DNA of 64,000 nucleotides from JANMZO01 sp963763135 (GCA_963763135.1 CAVXNJ010000009.1:372001-436000); one strand, 5' to 3'. Numbered from the stretch's first letter, positions 16,192-24,929 are shown. Program-made: numbers and translations. The notes: generated from the letters alone by a model not told the origin.

Positions 16192-16239
16192 CGAGTGTGT
16201 GCGTTTCTTAGCCCCGGGCTAAGCGGATGCACACACTCG
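16192..16239. terminator. Nested inverted repeat next to the 18-bp hairpin
   Basis: Outer arms CGAGTGTGTGC (16192-16202) and GCACACACTCG (16229-16239) are perfectly complementary, and inside them CTTAGCC (16207-16213) pairs with GGCTAAG (16217-16223). The element ends 29 bases before the stop of the minus-strand CoA transferase gene. A terminator role is inferred from position. Confidence 0.5.
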
Positions 16240-16268
16240 CTCAGTTCTCATTCGGTGGAGTTCACGCC

Positions 16269-17477
16269 CTACGTGTTGCCGTGGCGGAGGATGCCGGAGG
16301 CTTCGAGCGCTGCGATCTCTTCAGACGAATAGCCAAGGTGGGTGAGGATCTCGTTGTTGTGCTCGCCGAGTGACGGGGTGACGAGATCGAGTTCGTCGGG
16401 TTGTTCGGAGAAGCGCAGGGGATTGCCGGGGATCACCATTTCGCCGATGATCGGATCGTTGATCGTCTTCACCATCCTGCGTTCGACGAAATAGGGATGC
16501 GTGATCGCGTCGGCGGCGTCAAGGACGGGGGCGCACGGAATGCGGTGCTCTTCCAACCGGGCGAGGAGGTCGGCGTCGGTGGCGAAGGTGGCCATCCATT
16601 CCTCGACGACCGGGTTGAGTTCGCCGCGGTTCTTGTGGCGACCGCGGAGGTCAGCGAAGCGCACATCGCCGACGAGATCGGGTCGCTCCATCGCCTTGCA
16701 GAAATGCGGCCATTGGGCCTCCATGACCTGAATGGCAATCCATCCCTGCGGTCCCTTGTAGATACCCTGCGGCGAGTTGAGGTTCGAGAACCGGCCGCCA
16801 CGCTTGGGACGCCACTTGCCCTTGGTGATGGATGCTCCCTGCACCGCGAGTTCATGTGCGTGGAAGAGCGTGTCGATCATGGCGATGTCGATGTGTCCGC
16901 CACGGCCGGTGCGTTCACGATGGAACAGGGCCATGCCGATCCCGGCGAGGGCATGTACACCGGATGTTACGTCTGCATATGAACTCCCGACGGGCATCGG
17001 TGCACCGTCTTCGGGACCCGTGAGATTCAACATGCCGCTGTAGGACTGGGCGATGAGATCGAAGCAGGTCTTGTGCGAGTAGCTGCCTTTGCGACCGAAT
17101 CCGGAGATCGACGCGTAGATGAGCTTGGGGTTCTGCTTGGCGATCGAGTCGTAGTCGAGACCGCGCCGCTCCAGCACGTTGGGTCCGTAGTTCTCGACGA
17201 GCACGTCGGCTTCCGCGATCAACTTGTCGAGCACCGCGTGGCCCTCGGGCTTGTCGAAGTCGAGACACACACTCTTCTTGCCGCGGTTCTGTTGCACGAA
17301 GTACCCGGAGCGACCATTGCTCATCACCGCGAGACCACGGATCGGGTCACCGTAGGGTGCCTGCTCGATCTTCACGATGTCGGCGCCCATCTCGGCCATG
17401 AGTCGCGTAACGGTCGGACCCGACAGATACTGGGTCAAATCAAGAACACGGATACCGGCAAGCATTGGTTCGGTCAT
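16269..17477 (-). CDS. CaiB/BaiF-type (class III) CoA transferase
   Basis: A 402-residue class III CoA transferase. It contains LAGIRVLDLTQYLSGP, the GADIVKIE strand, VENYGPNVLE, and the active-site block KTCFDLIAQSYSGM with the expected catalytic aspartate, then FFHRERTGRGGHIDIAM-like family sequence. It transfers CoA between acyl acids in the cytoplasm. The ATG at 17477 follows a TACCGT box by 6 bases, which supports a leaderless start; a second ATG at 17465 is possible, and the open frame upstream to 17663 has no coding character. It is divergent from the VOC gene. The substrate is not predictable. Confidence 0.92.
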   Translation of the reverse strand: MTEPMLAGIRVLDLTQYLSGPTVTRLMAEMGADIVKIEQAPYGDPIRGLAVMSNGRSGYFVQQNRGKKSVCLDFDKPEGHAVLDKLIAEADVLVENYGPNVLERRGLDYDSIAKQNPKLIYASISGFGRKGSYSHKTCFDLIAQSYSGMLNLTGPEDGAPMPVGSSYADVTSGVHALAGIGMALFHRERTGRGGHIDIAMIDTLFHAHELAVQGASITKGKWRPKRGGRFSNLNSPQGIYKGPQGWIAIQVMEAQWPHFCKAMERPDLVGDVRFADLRGRHKNRGELNPVVEEWMATFATDADLLARLEEHRIPCAPVLDAADAITHPYFVERRMVKTINDPIIGEMVIPGNPLRFSEQPDELDLVTPSLGEHNNEILTHLGYSSEEIAALEASGILRHGNT

Positions 17478-17483
17478 CCGGGG

Positions 17484-17489
17484 ACGGTA
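17484..17489 (-). promoter_or_regulatory. -10 box TACCGT, probable leaderless start
   Basis: TACCGT lies exactly 6 bases before the ATG of the CoA transferase gene, with no ribosome binding site. Confidence 0.45.
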
Positions 17490-17607
17490 GCGCGAATGGG
17501 TGAAACCAGAAAGTCGCACCCCGAAATCCGGGCGCGAGCAAGTCGTTGGCTCGCTGCGGGCGTTGGCGGGTTGCGCACGCGTCGACAGGAACTGGCATGC
17601 TCCTGAC

Positions 17608-18420
17608 ATGTGGATTCGACTGCGCCAGATCGCCCTTGTCGCCCGTGAGCTTCGCCCGGTCATTGACGACCTGTCGGCAGTTCTCGGAACCGAGCCGTGT
17701 TACGTCGATCCGGGCGTCGGCGTGTTCGGTCTGGAGAACACCCTGGTTCCGATCGGAAACCAGTTCCTCGAGGTCGTAGCCCCCATCCAGGATGGAACCG
17801 CCGGAGGACGTTACCTCGAACGCCGCGGCGGCGACGGTGGCTACATGGTCATCTGCCAGACCAACGATCATCCTGCGGTTCGCGCCCAGGTCGAAACCCT
17901 CGGGGTGCGGGTGGCCTGGGGCTTCGACTCCAAGCACAAAGACGACGACGGCACCGAGCACATTGAGTACCGCTGCATGCAACTGCACCCGCGCGACACG
18001 GGCGCCACGTTCTTCGAAATCGACGAGCAGGGCGGCGAGAACGCCCTGGAGCTCGACGGTCCCTGGCACCCGGCCGGGCCGAACTGGCAGCGGGTCAAGA
18101 ACACCGAGGTGAGCCAGGGGATCGTCGCCGCTGAACTTCAGGTCGACGACCCTCAGGCCGTGGCCACCCGATGGGGCGAGATCATTTCGCTCACGCCGAC
18201 ACCCGACGCGAACGGCAACCCGTCGTTGGTCGTCGACAACGCGACACTGCGCTTCGTTCCGATCGCCGACGGACGCGGCGAAGGTCTCGGTGGAATCGAC
18301 GTTTTGGTGAGCTCAGCCGACGAGGTGAAGGCCCGTGCTGAAGCCCGTGGACTAATTGATACGTCCACTGATCAAATCATGATCGGTGGCATGCGGATCA
18401 ACCTGGTCGAGGCGAGCTGA
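17608..18420 (+). CDS. VOC/glyoxalase-like domain protein
   Basis: A 270-residue protein of the vicinal-oxygen-chelate superfamily, closest in pattern to the Glyoxalase_3-like group: RQIALVARELRPVIDDLSAVLG at the start, then GLENTLVPIGNQFLEVVAPI and RRGGDGGYMVICQT, with a second related half from about residue 165. Such two-module proteins can bind metals or act as binding proteins; metal ligands cannot be placed securely. I start at the ATG at 17608, where the first beta strand begins. The frame upstream is open but overlaps the divergent CoA transferase promoter. The substrate is unknown. Confidence 0.75.
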   Translation: MWIRLRQIALVARELRPVIDDLSAVLGTEPCYVDPGVGVFGLENTLVPIGNQFLEVVAPIQDGTAGGRYLERRGGDGGYMVICQTNDHPAVRAQVETLGVRVAWGFDSKHKDDDGTEHIEYRCMQLHPRDTGATFFEIDEQGGENALELDGPWHPAGPNWQRVKNTEVSQGIVAAELQVDDPQAVATRWGEIISLTPTPDANGNPSLVVDNATLRFVPIADGRGEGLGGIDVLVSSADEVKARAEARGLIDTSTDQIMIGGMRINLVEAS

Positions 18421-18471
18421 TCCGACGCTCACCTCGACCAATCGGTCGGGGACCCGTTACTCGGGAAACCT

Positions 18472-19512
18472 TTACTCGGCCCAGGCCTTGATCTGCTCAA
18501 ACGTCTTGAGCGGCTCGGGGCCGACGACGTTGATGTTGAGATAGCTCACGCCAACTTCCTTGTACACGGCGAGCCGCTCACGTACATGGCCGGGGTCGCC
18601 GGTCAGAGTCGCCAGGTCGAGGTACTCGTCGGGCACCTTGGAGAACGCTTCCTCGCGCTTGCCCGAGAGGAAGAGGTCCTGGATTTCCTTCGCTTCGTCG
18701 GCCCAGCCGTAGCGGTGGAACAGTTCGTTGTAGAAGTTCTTGTCACGTGCGCCCATGCCTCCGACATAGAAGCCGACGTGGGCACGGGTGGCCTCTCGTG
18801 CTTCTCGCACTTCGGGTCCGCTACCGAGCGCCACGGTGCCGCCGGCCATGATCTGCAGCGGCGGAAGATCGGCGCTGCGCTTCGCGTTACCGGCCTTGAG
18901 GGACTCCCCCCACACCTGCTGGAAGCGGTCGGGGACGAAGTGGATCGGCTGCCAGCCGTGGGCAACCTCGGCGGCCAGCTCAACGTTCTTCGGACCGATG
19001 GCGGCGATCCACACCGGAATGTCCTGGCGGAGCGGGGTCGCCATCATCTTGAGCGGCTTGCCGAGCCCCGATCCTCCAAATTCAGGTGTCAGCGGAAGGT
19101 GGATCGTCTTACCCTCGTAGGTCAGCGGCTGACGGCTCCACACCTTGCGACAGACCTCGATGGTCTCCCGGGTGCGCTGGAGCGGCTTGTCGAACGGAAC
19201 ACCGTGCCATCCTTCGATCACCTGCGGGCCGGAACTGCCGAGGCCGAGGTGGAAGCGACCACCCGAGAGGGCGTCGATGGTGGCTGCGGTTTGCGCAATG
19301 AGGGCTGGTGTGCGGGAGTACACCGGGATAATGCCCGTCATGAGTTCGAGTGTGGTCGTCTGACCTGCGAGGTACGCGAGAGCGGACACGAGATCGAACC
19401 CGTAGATCTCACCACCCCACACGAGGTCGACGCCGGCCGACTCCAACTCTTTGGCCTTGCGGGCGAAGCGGACGGGGTCGCCGTCAAAACCGAGTGTCGT
19501 TGAGATCTTCAT
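18472..19512 (-). CDS. LLM-class F420-type oxidoreductase
   Basis: A 346-residue luciferase-like protein of the mycobacterial Rv3520c-like type. MKISTTLGFDGDP at the N-terminus, the block SRTPALIAQTAATIDALSGGRFHLGLGSSGPQVIEGWHG and the C-terminal GDPGHVRERLAVYKEVGV are typical. The family uses F420 (or FMN) and often acts on lipids or steroids, but most members are uncharacterised. The ATG at 19512 matches family length; the longer open frame to 19665 is not coding-like. It is convergent with the VOC gene (51 bases between stops) and divergent from the acyl-CoA dehydrogenase gene. Confidence 0.9.
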   Translation of the reverse strand: MKISTTLGFDGDPVRFARKAKELESAGVDLVWGGEIYGFDLVSALAYLAGQTTTLELMTGIIPVYSRTPALIAQTAATIDALSGGRFHLGLGSSGPQVIEGWHGVPFDKPLQRTRETIEVCRKVWSRQPLTYEGKTIHLPLTPEFGGSGLGKPLKMMATPLRQDIPVWIAAIGPKNVELAAEVAHGWQPIHFVPDRFQQVWGESLKAGNAKRSADLPPLQIMAGGTVALGSGPEVREAREATRAHVGFYVGGMGARDKNFYNELFHRYGWADEAKEIQDLFLSGKREEAFSKVPDEYLDLATLTGDPGHVRERLAVYKEVGVSYLNINVVGPEPLKTFEQIKAWAE

Positions 19513-19676
19513 GGGGAAATACTCGACGACAGTGGGTCTGTTTGTCGAACTGGCGAAGACTCCGGCCCGATCCCTTTCTCGCCGCACATTTGCAGCGGGA
19601 AGGCCGGAGAGGCTACGACTGTCGATTACACACCCGCATGTTAAGTGCACCCCCAACCTACGCAAAGGAACGCACG

Positions 19677-20948
19677 ATGACGTATCAGTTCACCGATCAG
19701 GGTCGAGCCGTTCTTGAACAGGTCAAAGAGTTCATGAACGAGAGCATCTATCCCAACGAAGAGCGCTACCACGACGAGATGGAAGAACTCGGCCGTCACG
19801 CCTACGCGCCAGTTCTCGACGAACTCAAAGCCGCGGCGAAGAAGAAGGGCCTCTGGAACCTCTTCCTCCCGCACCTCAAGCCGGGCGAGCCGGGAACGAA
19901 GATGTCCAACGTCGACTACGCGCCGATCTCCGAAGAGCTTGGAAAGGTCGGCTTCGCGTCGGAAGTTCTCAACTCATCAGCTCCCGACACCGGCAACATG
20001 GAGATCTTGCACCTGTACGGCTCGGAGCGGGTCAAGCAGGACTATCTCGCCCCGCTGCTCGAAGGCGAGATCCGGTCGGCGTTCTCGATGACCGAACCCG
20101 ATTCGGCCTCCTCCGACGCGACGAACATCAGCCTCAGCATCGACCGCGACGGTGACCACTACGTGCTCAACGGCAAGAAGTGGTTCTCCTCGGGTGCGCT
20201 CAACCCCCGCTGCAAGTTGCTGGTCGCCATGGGCAAGACGAACCCGAACGCGTCACGCCACCTCCAGCAGTCGATGATCGTGGTGCCGATGAATGCGCCG
20301 GGCCTGTCGATCGGCCGGGACCCGCACGTCTTCGGATACGCCGACCGCGGCGGCCACCCCGAGGTCATCTACGAGAACGTGCGGGTACCGGCCGACAACC
20401 TGCTCGGTGGGGAAGGGGAGGGCTTCGCGATTTCGCAGGCCCGTCTCGGACCGGGCCGCATCCACCACTGCATGCGCTCCATCGGTGTCGCCGAGCGGGC
20501 CTTGGAGTGCATGATCGACCGGGCGCTCGTTCGTTCCACCTTCGGCCAGGCGGTGGCCAACCGCAGCCTCATCCAGGACTGGATCGCCGAGAGCCGCATC
20601 GAGATCGACATGGCCCGGCAGTACGTGATGTACACCGCCCATCTCATGGACACCGTCGGCAACAAAGCCGCCGCAGCCGAGATCTCGGGTATCAAGGTCG
20701 CCGTACCGAACATGGCCCTCAAGGTCATCGACCGGGCCATTCAGGTCCACGGCGCGGCCGGCGTCACCCAGTTCTTCCCGCTGGCCCACATGTACGCGCA
20801 CATGCGAACCCTGCGTATCGCCGACGGCCCCGACGAAGTCCACAAGATGACCATCGCCCGTCGCGAAATCATGCGCCGGGATCCGAACTTCCGGATGAAC
20901 CCGGGCATCGCTCCGAAGGAAGAGCCCCAGGTCTTCATGCGGCCGTGA
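19677..20948 (+). CDS. Acyl-CoA dehydrogenase
   Basis: A 423-residue flavoprotein of the long ACAD10/ACAD11-like group. Visible landmarks are FSMTEPDSASSDATNI and YVLNGKKWFSSGA (FAD-binding beta domain), the helix STFGQAVANRSLIQDWIAE, and the C-terminal IQVHGAAGVTQFFPLAHMYAHMRTLRIADGPDEVH. It would introduce a trans-2 double bond into an acyl-CoA. AAAGGAA lies 6 bases before the ATG at 19677. The gene stands alone and is closed by a strong intrinsic terminator. With the thioesterase, CoA transferase and carboxylase genes it supports fatty-acid or branched-acid degradation. Confidence 0.94.
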   Translation: MTYQFTDQGRAVLEQVKEFMNESIYPNEERYHDEMEELGRHAYAPVLDELKAAAKKKGLWNLFLPHLKPGEPGTKMSNVDYAPISEELGKVGFASEVLNSSAPDTGNMEILHLYGSERVKQDYLAPLLEGEIRSAFSMTEPDSASSDATNISLSIDRDGDHYVLNGKKWFSSGALNPRCKLLVAMGKTNPNASRHLQQSMIVVPMNAPGLSIGRDPHVFGYADRGGHPEVIYENVRVPADNLLGGEGEGFAISQARLGPGRIHHCMRSIGVAERALECMIDRALVRSTFGQAVANRSLIQDWIAESRIEIDMARQYVMYTAHLMDTVGNKAAAAEISGIKVAVPNMALKVIDRAIQVHGAAGVTQFFPLAHMYAHMRTLRIADGPDEVHKMTIARREIMRRDPNFRMNPGIAPKEEPQVFMRP

Positions 20949-20967
20949 GCAGATTTGCGTAACGAAG

Positions 20968-20996
20968 GCCGCGGCACGAACGTGCCGCGGCTTTTT
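20968..20996 (+). terminator. Intrinsic terminator after acyl-CoA dehydrogenase
   Basis: GCCGCGGCACG (20968-20978) pairs perfectly with CGTGCCGCGGC (20981-20991) and is followed by five T residues. This is the clearest rho-independent terminator in the window. Confidence 0.9.
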
Positions 20997-21231
20997 GACG
21001 GGAGCCGGTTGATTAGGGCTCACCACGCTCAGACCTGCGTCCCCGGCGAGGGTTGAGAGTGCGAGAGAGCGCCAGCGAGCGGGCGAGCCTTCAGGGTTGC
21101 GAAGCGGGCCCGTGAACAGACGGAGCCACCGAGACCGGATTAGGGACGCCTGTGACGGGCTGCCCCGCAGGGTCGCGAAGCGGACCGTTGCGCAGATAGA
21201 GCGAAGCGGAGGCGGGGCCCGTCACCATTTG
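20997..21231. other. Non-coding gap with bulged hairpin and GCGAAGCGG motifs
   Basis: These 235 bases separate the acyl-CoA dehydrogenase terminator from the convergent methyltransferase gene. I see no credible gene. The motif GCGAAGCGG occurs at two places and GAGCGAAGCGGA at a third. GTGACGGG-ctg-CCCCGC (21152-21168) pairs with GCGGGGCCCGTCAC (21212-21225) with a 3-base bulge, forming a long hairpin that ends 7 bases before the methyltransferase stop; it may terminate that transcript. Confidence 0.5.
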
Positions 21232-22032
21232 TCAGGCGGTGCCGCCCCACCAGACGGTGTAGACCGCGGTGTTGGTAAGTGGCCCCATCGACTTCAGAAA
21301 CTCGGCGATCTCACCATCACGGGACTCGGGCAGACACAGGCGCTGCCGAACGAACGCCAGGTACTCGGCCGAATCGAGATCGGGTTTACGCGGGGCCCGC
21401 TCGAACACTTCGTGGCGCGTCGAAATCCCGAGGTAGCGCAGAAGTTCGAGGAAGTCGGGAGCCGTGGGGTGTTGCGGTCGCTCGACGTTCCAGAAGTGCT
21501 CCCACAGCGGATTGAACGGCGCGGTCGGGTGCGTGCTCGGCAGTTCCACCACCACGCGCTTCGTTGCGTGGTTCGTAAGTGCACGGATGAATGGTGTGAT
21601 GTCGGCGACGTTGTAGACCACGTGATGGCAGACCACGACATCGGCGGCATGAACCTCCGCGGCCAACTCCGGCCACTTACCTTCGTGGGTGCTCACCGCG
21701 ATCCCGGCCCGGGTCGCGGCCTCGGTGTAGTTCACGAGCATGGCGGCCTGCTCGTCGACGCCGATGAAGGCATTGACGTGCGCAGCCAGTGGAATGCTGG
21801 AACCACCGCCGCCACAGCCGATGTCGAGCACCGTGCCGGACTCACCGAGCGAGCTGAGTGCGTCTAGCGCCACCCGCGTTGAAGGAGTGAGTACGAACTC
21901 CTTGTCGGGGTCCACTTTGAACATCGCCGGCGGATGCACCCAGGGGTTGGCGGGCGCTTGGTCGAGGATGTGCTGCGGGATCGCCCAGTCGTTTAGGGCA
22001 TCCGTCCACCGCTGCATTGGGGATGTGGTCAT
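21232..22032 (-). CDS. Class I SAM-dependent methyltransferase
   Basis: A 266-residue protein with the Rossmann-type methyltransferase motif VLDIGCGGGGSSIPLA (motif I), an acidic residue at the end of strand 2 (FIGVDEQ), and the motif II-like DVVVCHHVVYNVAD. The C-terminal half (FNPLWEHFWNVERPQHPTAPDFLELL) looks like an actinobacterial small-molecule methyltransferase; the substrate is unknown. It lies 74 bases downstream of the P450-ferredoxin pair on the same strand and could be co-transcribed, which would hint at methylation of the P450 product, but that is speculative. Confidence 0.85.
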   Translation of the reverse strand: MTTSPMQRWTDALNDWAIPQHILDQAPANPWVHPPAMFKVDPDKEFVLTPSTRVALDALSSLGESGTVLDIGCGGGGSSIPLAAHVNAFIGVDEQAAMLVNYTEAATRAGIAVSTHEGKWPELAAEVHAADVVVCHHVVYNVADITPFIRALTNHATKRVVVELPSTHPTAPFNPLWEHFWNVERPQHPTAPDFLELLRYLGISTRHEVFERAPRKPDLDSAEYLAFVRQRLCLPESRDGEIAEFLKSMGPLTNTAVYTVWWGGTA

Positions 22033-22106
22033 GTTCCATTCTGACCCGGAAACCGACGGGGAACTTGACGGCGAAGAATCCGGGACGGCGGCAGCTATTC
22101 GATCGA

Positions 22107-22301
22107 CTACTCGATGAGCGAAATCGCTGACTCGGGACAGTTCGCCACGGCCAGGCGGGCCCGGGCCTCCAGATCAGCGGGAACCTCGCCATCGTTGCGG
22201 ACTGAGGCCTCGCCGTAGTCGTCGATGTCGAAGAGCTCCGGCGCAAGTGCAAAGCACCGGGCGTGTCCTTCGCACCGGGAGGAGTCGATCTGCACCTTCA
22301 C
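22107..22301 (-). CDS. 3Fe-4S-type ferredoxin for P450
   Basis: A 64-residue ferredoxin. The ligands are C10 and C16 in CEGHARC and C55 in NCPE. The second position of the usual CxxC is a histidine (CxxHxxC), as in several actinobacterial P450-partner ferredoxins. It would deliver electrons one at a time to the cytochrome P450 encoded just upstream. Its GTG start overlaps the P450 stop as GTGA, so the pair is translationally coupled. A longer upstream frame is the shadow of the P450 gene. Confidence 0.92.
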   Translation of the reverse strand: MKVQIDSSRCEGHARCFALAPELFDIDDYGEASVRNDGEVPADLEARARLAVANCPESAISLIE

Positions 22302-23482
22302 GGGAACACCACCGGAAGCGAACGAGGGCCGCGAACCTGACCACCGGCCCACGTCACCGTCGACGGGTCGTCGACATGGAACTCCGGGATGCGCTTCAGC
22401 CACTCCTCAACGGCCACGCGCATTTCCATGCGGGCCAGGTTGGAGCCGGCACAGCGATGGATGCCGGTGCCAAACGCCATGTGGCGGTTGACTTCACGGT
22501 CGATCACGACTTCATCGGCCCGGTCAAAGGCCTCCGGATCGCGGTTGGCGGCGGGGAAGTTGAGCAGCACCTTGTCGTTGGCCTTCATCGGACAGCCGTT
22601 GAACTCGTAATCTTCGGCGACAATTCGGGCCATGGTGACCGGGGAATAGGCGCGGAGAAGTTCTTCGATGGCGGTCGGAATCAGTTCGGGCTCGGCGACG
22701 AGGCGGCGACGGTCGGCCTCATGCGTCGCCAGATGGAACAGCGCTGACCCGATGCCCGACCACGTGGTGTCGATTCCTGCGATCATCGTGAGCGCGGCCA
22801 TTCCCAGAATCAGATCGTCGGGGACGGGCGCGCCGTCGACTTCGGTGTGGAGCAGCTCGGTGATCAGATCGGTGCCATCGGAATTCCGACGTTCTTCGAT
22901 CGCGCCGAGTAGGTATGCGAGCATGGCGTCTCGCCCGTGAGCCTGTCGTACCGAGTCGTGGGCGAACTCGAGGACGTCGCGGACCCAGCCGGTGAACGTC
23001 TCGGACATGTCTTCGGGGTCGCCGAGCACAAGTGCAATAACCCGCACCGGTATCTGTTGGGCATAGCCGGCAGCGGCATCGGCCGTTCCTTTGCCCTCGA
23101 ACTGGTCGATCAACTTGTTGCAGAGCTGGCGGGTGAACGCCTCGTAGCTATCCACCCGCTTATGGGAGAACCAGGGCAGGAGCAGTCGGCGCGTCCACGT
23201 GTGCACGGGAGGATCCACCGAGATCGGGGCGAGGGGCGGGAATTCGACGCCGTCTTCGTTGCCGGCGAGAACGCCGACGTCGCGGGAACTGAAGTGTTCG
23301 ACGTCGTGGGCGATCGCCGACACATCCGCATATTTGGTCGGGAGCCAGGACCCTCCCCAACGCGTGGTGGAGGCGATCGGGCACGACTCGCGAAGATCGT
23401 TCCACACCTGATACGGATCGGTCACGTAGTCGGCATCGAGAATGTCGTAGTCGGTTTCCCAGTTTGTTACCGGAGCCGTCAT
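22298..23482 (-). CDS. Cytochrome P450
   Basis: A 394-residue soluble bacterial P450. The I-helix motif AGIDTT (235-240), the K-helix EELLR (273-277) and the heme loop FGTGIHRCAGSNLAR with Cys344 are intact. It hydroxylates an unknown substrate using electrons from the coupled ferredoxin. GGAG lies 9 bases before the ATG. A ferredoxin reductase is not encoded nearby and must be shared. The Nudix-GNAT gene lies 84 bases upstream on the same strand, separated by enough DNA for a promoter. Confidence 0.95.
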   Translation of the reverse strand: MTAPVTNWETDYDILDADYVTDPYQVWNDLRESCPIASTTRWGGSWLPTKYADVSAIAHDVEHFSSRDVGVLAGNEDGVEFPPLAPISVDPPVHTWTRRLLLPWFSHKRVDSYEAFTRQLCNKLIDQFEGKGTADAAAGYAQQIPVRVIALVLGDPEDMSETFTGWVRDVLEFAHDSVRQAHGRDAMLAYLLGAIEERRNSDGTDLITELLHTEVDGAPVPDDLILGMAALTMIAGIDTTWSGIGSALFHLATHEADRRRLVAEPELIPTAIEELLRAYSPVTMARIVAEDYEFNGCPMKANDKVLLNFPAANRDPEAFDRADEVVIDREVNRHMAFGTGIHRCAGSNLARMEMRVAVEEWLKRIPEFHVDDPSTVTWAGGQVRGPRSLPVVFP

Positions 23483-23566
23483 TGTGCTTCTCCTTCGGGA
23501 GTTTGAGCCGTTTTGCGCAGCATAGGTCGTCGCCGTGTTGCGGGCGCCAATCGGTGGGGAATGCCC

Positions 23567-24550
23567 CTACGGCGCCCAGTGGTACCGAACGTCGGGTTGC
23601 TGTTCCTCGTTGTCGCCATCAGTGAACGCGACGGCTCGGAAACCATGAGCCTCGTAGAACGTGCGCGCCCGTTTGTTCTCCTGGAACGTCCAAAGATCAC
23701 AACCATGAGGTAAACGGTCGCGGGCCGCCGTTAGCAATGCTGAACCGACGCCGCGGCCGATCCACGCCGGGTCGATGTAGAGGTGATCGATCCACTCCGG
23801 TTTCGTGGCGACGTAGCCGACCACTATCCCGGCCGAGACCGCCACCGTGACATCACTCGATGGGAGCATCTCTTCGCGAACCCACCGACGGACGTCGTGA
23901 TCAGGGTGCGCAAGTCGGACGAGGCCGTCACGGTACGCGTGGCGAAACGATCGTAAGAACACTTCGGCGACGTTTGCCGCGTCGGTTGGCGCCGCCGGTC
24001 GAAGAGCAAAGGTGCTCATCGCCTCGATCGCGCCGACAATTCCAGGCTCGTCGTGCTTTTGCAGGTCGTCCCAACCGAACCACGCCACATCCTGGCTCTC
24101 GCCTTCCGGGGGTGATGGGTCGATATCAGGAGCGGCCAGGAGATAGCGGAGATCGAGATGGTAGTGACCACGCGGTCCATCGTGAGCATCCACGTGTGCC
24201 AGCATCGGGGTGCCGCCGAAATGCTCTGCGCGCACACCGGTTTCCTCGAGGCACTCCCGCAGAGCGGCGTCGGGAGCAGCTTCACCCGGGTCGATGTGTC
24301 CACCCGGTTGCAGCCAGATGCCGAGTCGCTTGTGCTTGTGCAGGATCAACCCGCGGGCGCTCACGACGAGGGCTGACGCCGTCACATGGGTGGTGTCGGC
24401 GTCTTCCGAGCAGGGATCGCCCAATCGGTCGAGCTCGAGCGTGAACCGCTTCACCGACTCGTTCTCCCGCTCGTTGACCGCCGGCCGACGACCGAGCATT
24501 TCGGCGATGAGCGCCCTGATCTCGTCGGCGGAAGTGGCTGAGGCGGTCAC
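23567..24550 (-). CDS. Nudix hydrolase fused to GNAT acetyltransferase
   Basis: A 327-residue two-domain protein. Residues about 1-180 form a Nudix hydrolase with a perfect Nudix box (G84 to V106: GHIDPGE...RECLEETGV). Residues about 183-327 form a GNAT domain with the acetyl-CoA-binding motif IGRGVGSALL (264-273) and the ENKRARTFYEAHGF motif. The first domain would hydrolyse a nucleoside-diphosphate-linked compound, the second would acetylate an amine. The GTG start follows a TAGACT box by exactly 6 bases. No frameshift or stop separates the domains. Whether both act on the same small molecule is unknown. Confidence 0.88.
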   Translation of the reverse strand: MTASATSADEIRALIAEMLGRRPAVNERENESVKRFTLELDRLGDPCSEDADTTHVTASALVVSARGLILHKHKRLGIWLQPGGHIDPGEAAPDAALRECLEETGVRAEHFGGTPMLAHVDAHDGPRGHYHLDLRYLLAAPDIDPSPPEGESQDVAWFGWDDLQKHDEPGIVGAIEAMSTFALRPAAPTDAANVAEVFLRSFRHAYRDGLVRLAHPDHDVRRWVREEMLPSSDVTVAVSAGIVVGYVATKPEWIDHLYIDPAWIGRGVGSALLTAARDRLPHGCDLWTFQENKRARTFYEAHGFRAVAFTDGDNEEQQPDVRYHWAP

Positions 24551-24556
24551 CGGCGC

Positions 24557-24562
24557 AGTCTA
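24557..24562 (-). promoter_or_regulatory. -10 box TAGACT, probable leaderless start
   Basis: TAGACT lies exactly 6 bases before the GTG of the Nudix-GNAT gene. The first 170 bases further upstream (24563-24720) hold short hairpins (TGTCGGTC at 24699 with GACCGACA at 24714) but no other gene I can support. Confidence 0.45.
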
Positions 24563-24720
24563 CGGGTCGCCGCTGCCCGGCCCCTCCATTTCCGCGTCCC
24601 GTTCGACCCACGTCTCCCATACGTAGTTCCACGTACTCGATTGCCGGACCCGTGACTCTCGGTGGGGGGTATGGGAAAGTACCCCAGGCTGACCCAGGTG
24701 TCGGTCATGAGAGGACCGAC

Positions 24721-24929
24721 ATGACCGCGTTGAGGGAACGGTTGTTGGCGGCGACGCGGAGCAATCGCCACGACGCCGTCGTTGGCGGGTTGGCCTCGGG
24801 GCGGTGGTCAGCGCGCTGTACGTCATCGCCGTCACCGTGGCCGAAATCTTCCGCACGATCACTGTCATCGTTCGCCCCTGGTGCGCCCCGGGGCCGCGCA
24901 AAGTGGCACCAGGTCAACACGCGTGGTAA
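24721..24929 (+). CDS. Possible small membrane protein, frame interrupted
   Basis: An ATG at 24721 has GAGAGG 6 bases upstream and opens a frame (MTALRERLLAATRSNRHDAV) with GC-rich third positions. Between about 24783 and 24806 the coding character moves to another frame, which encodes VVSALYVIAVTVAEIFRTI, a good transmembrane helix with nearly all third bases G or C, followed by VIVRPW and a basic tail ending at a TAA at 24927. Joined, they give a protein of about 69 residues. A one-base indel would explain this. The end overlaps the convergent IclR gene by 65 bases, which lowers confidence. Confidence 0.35.
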
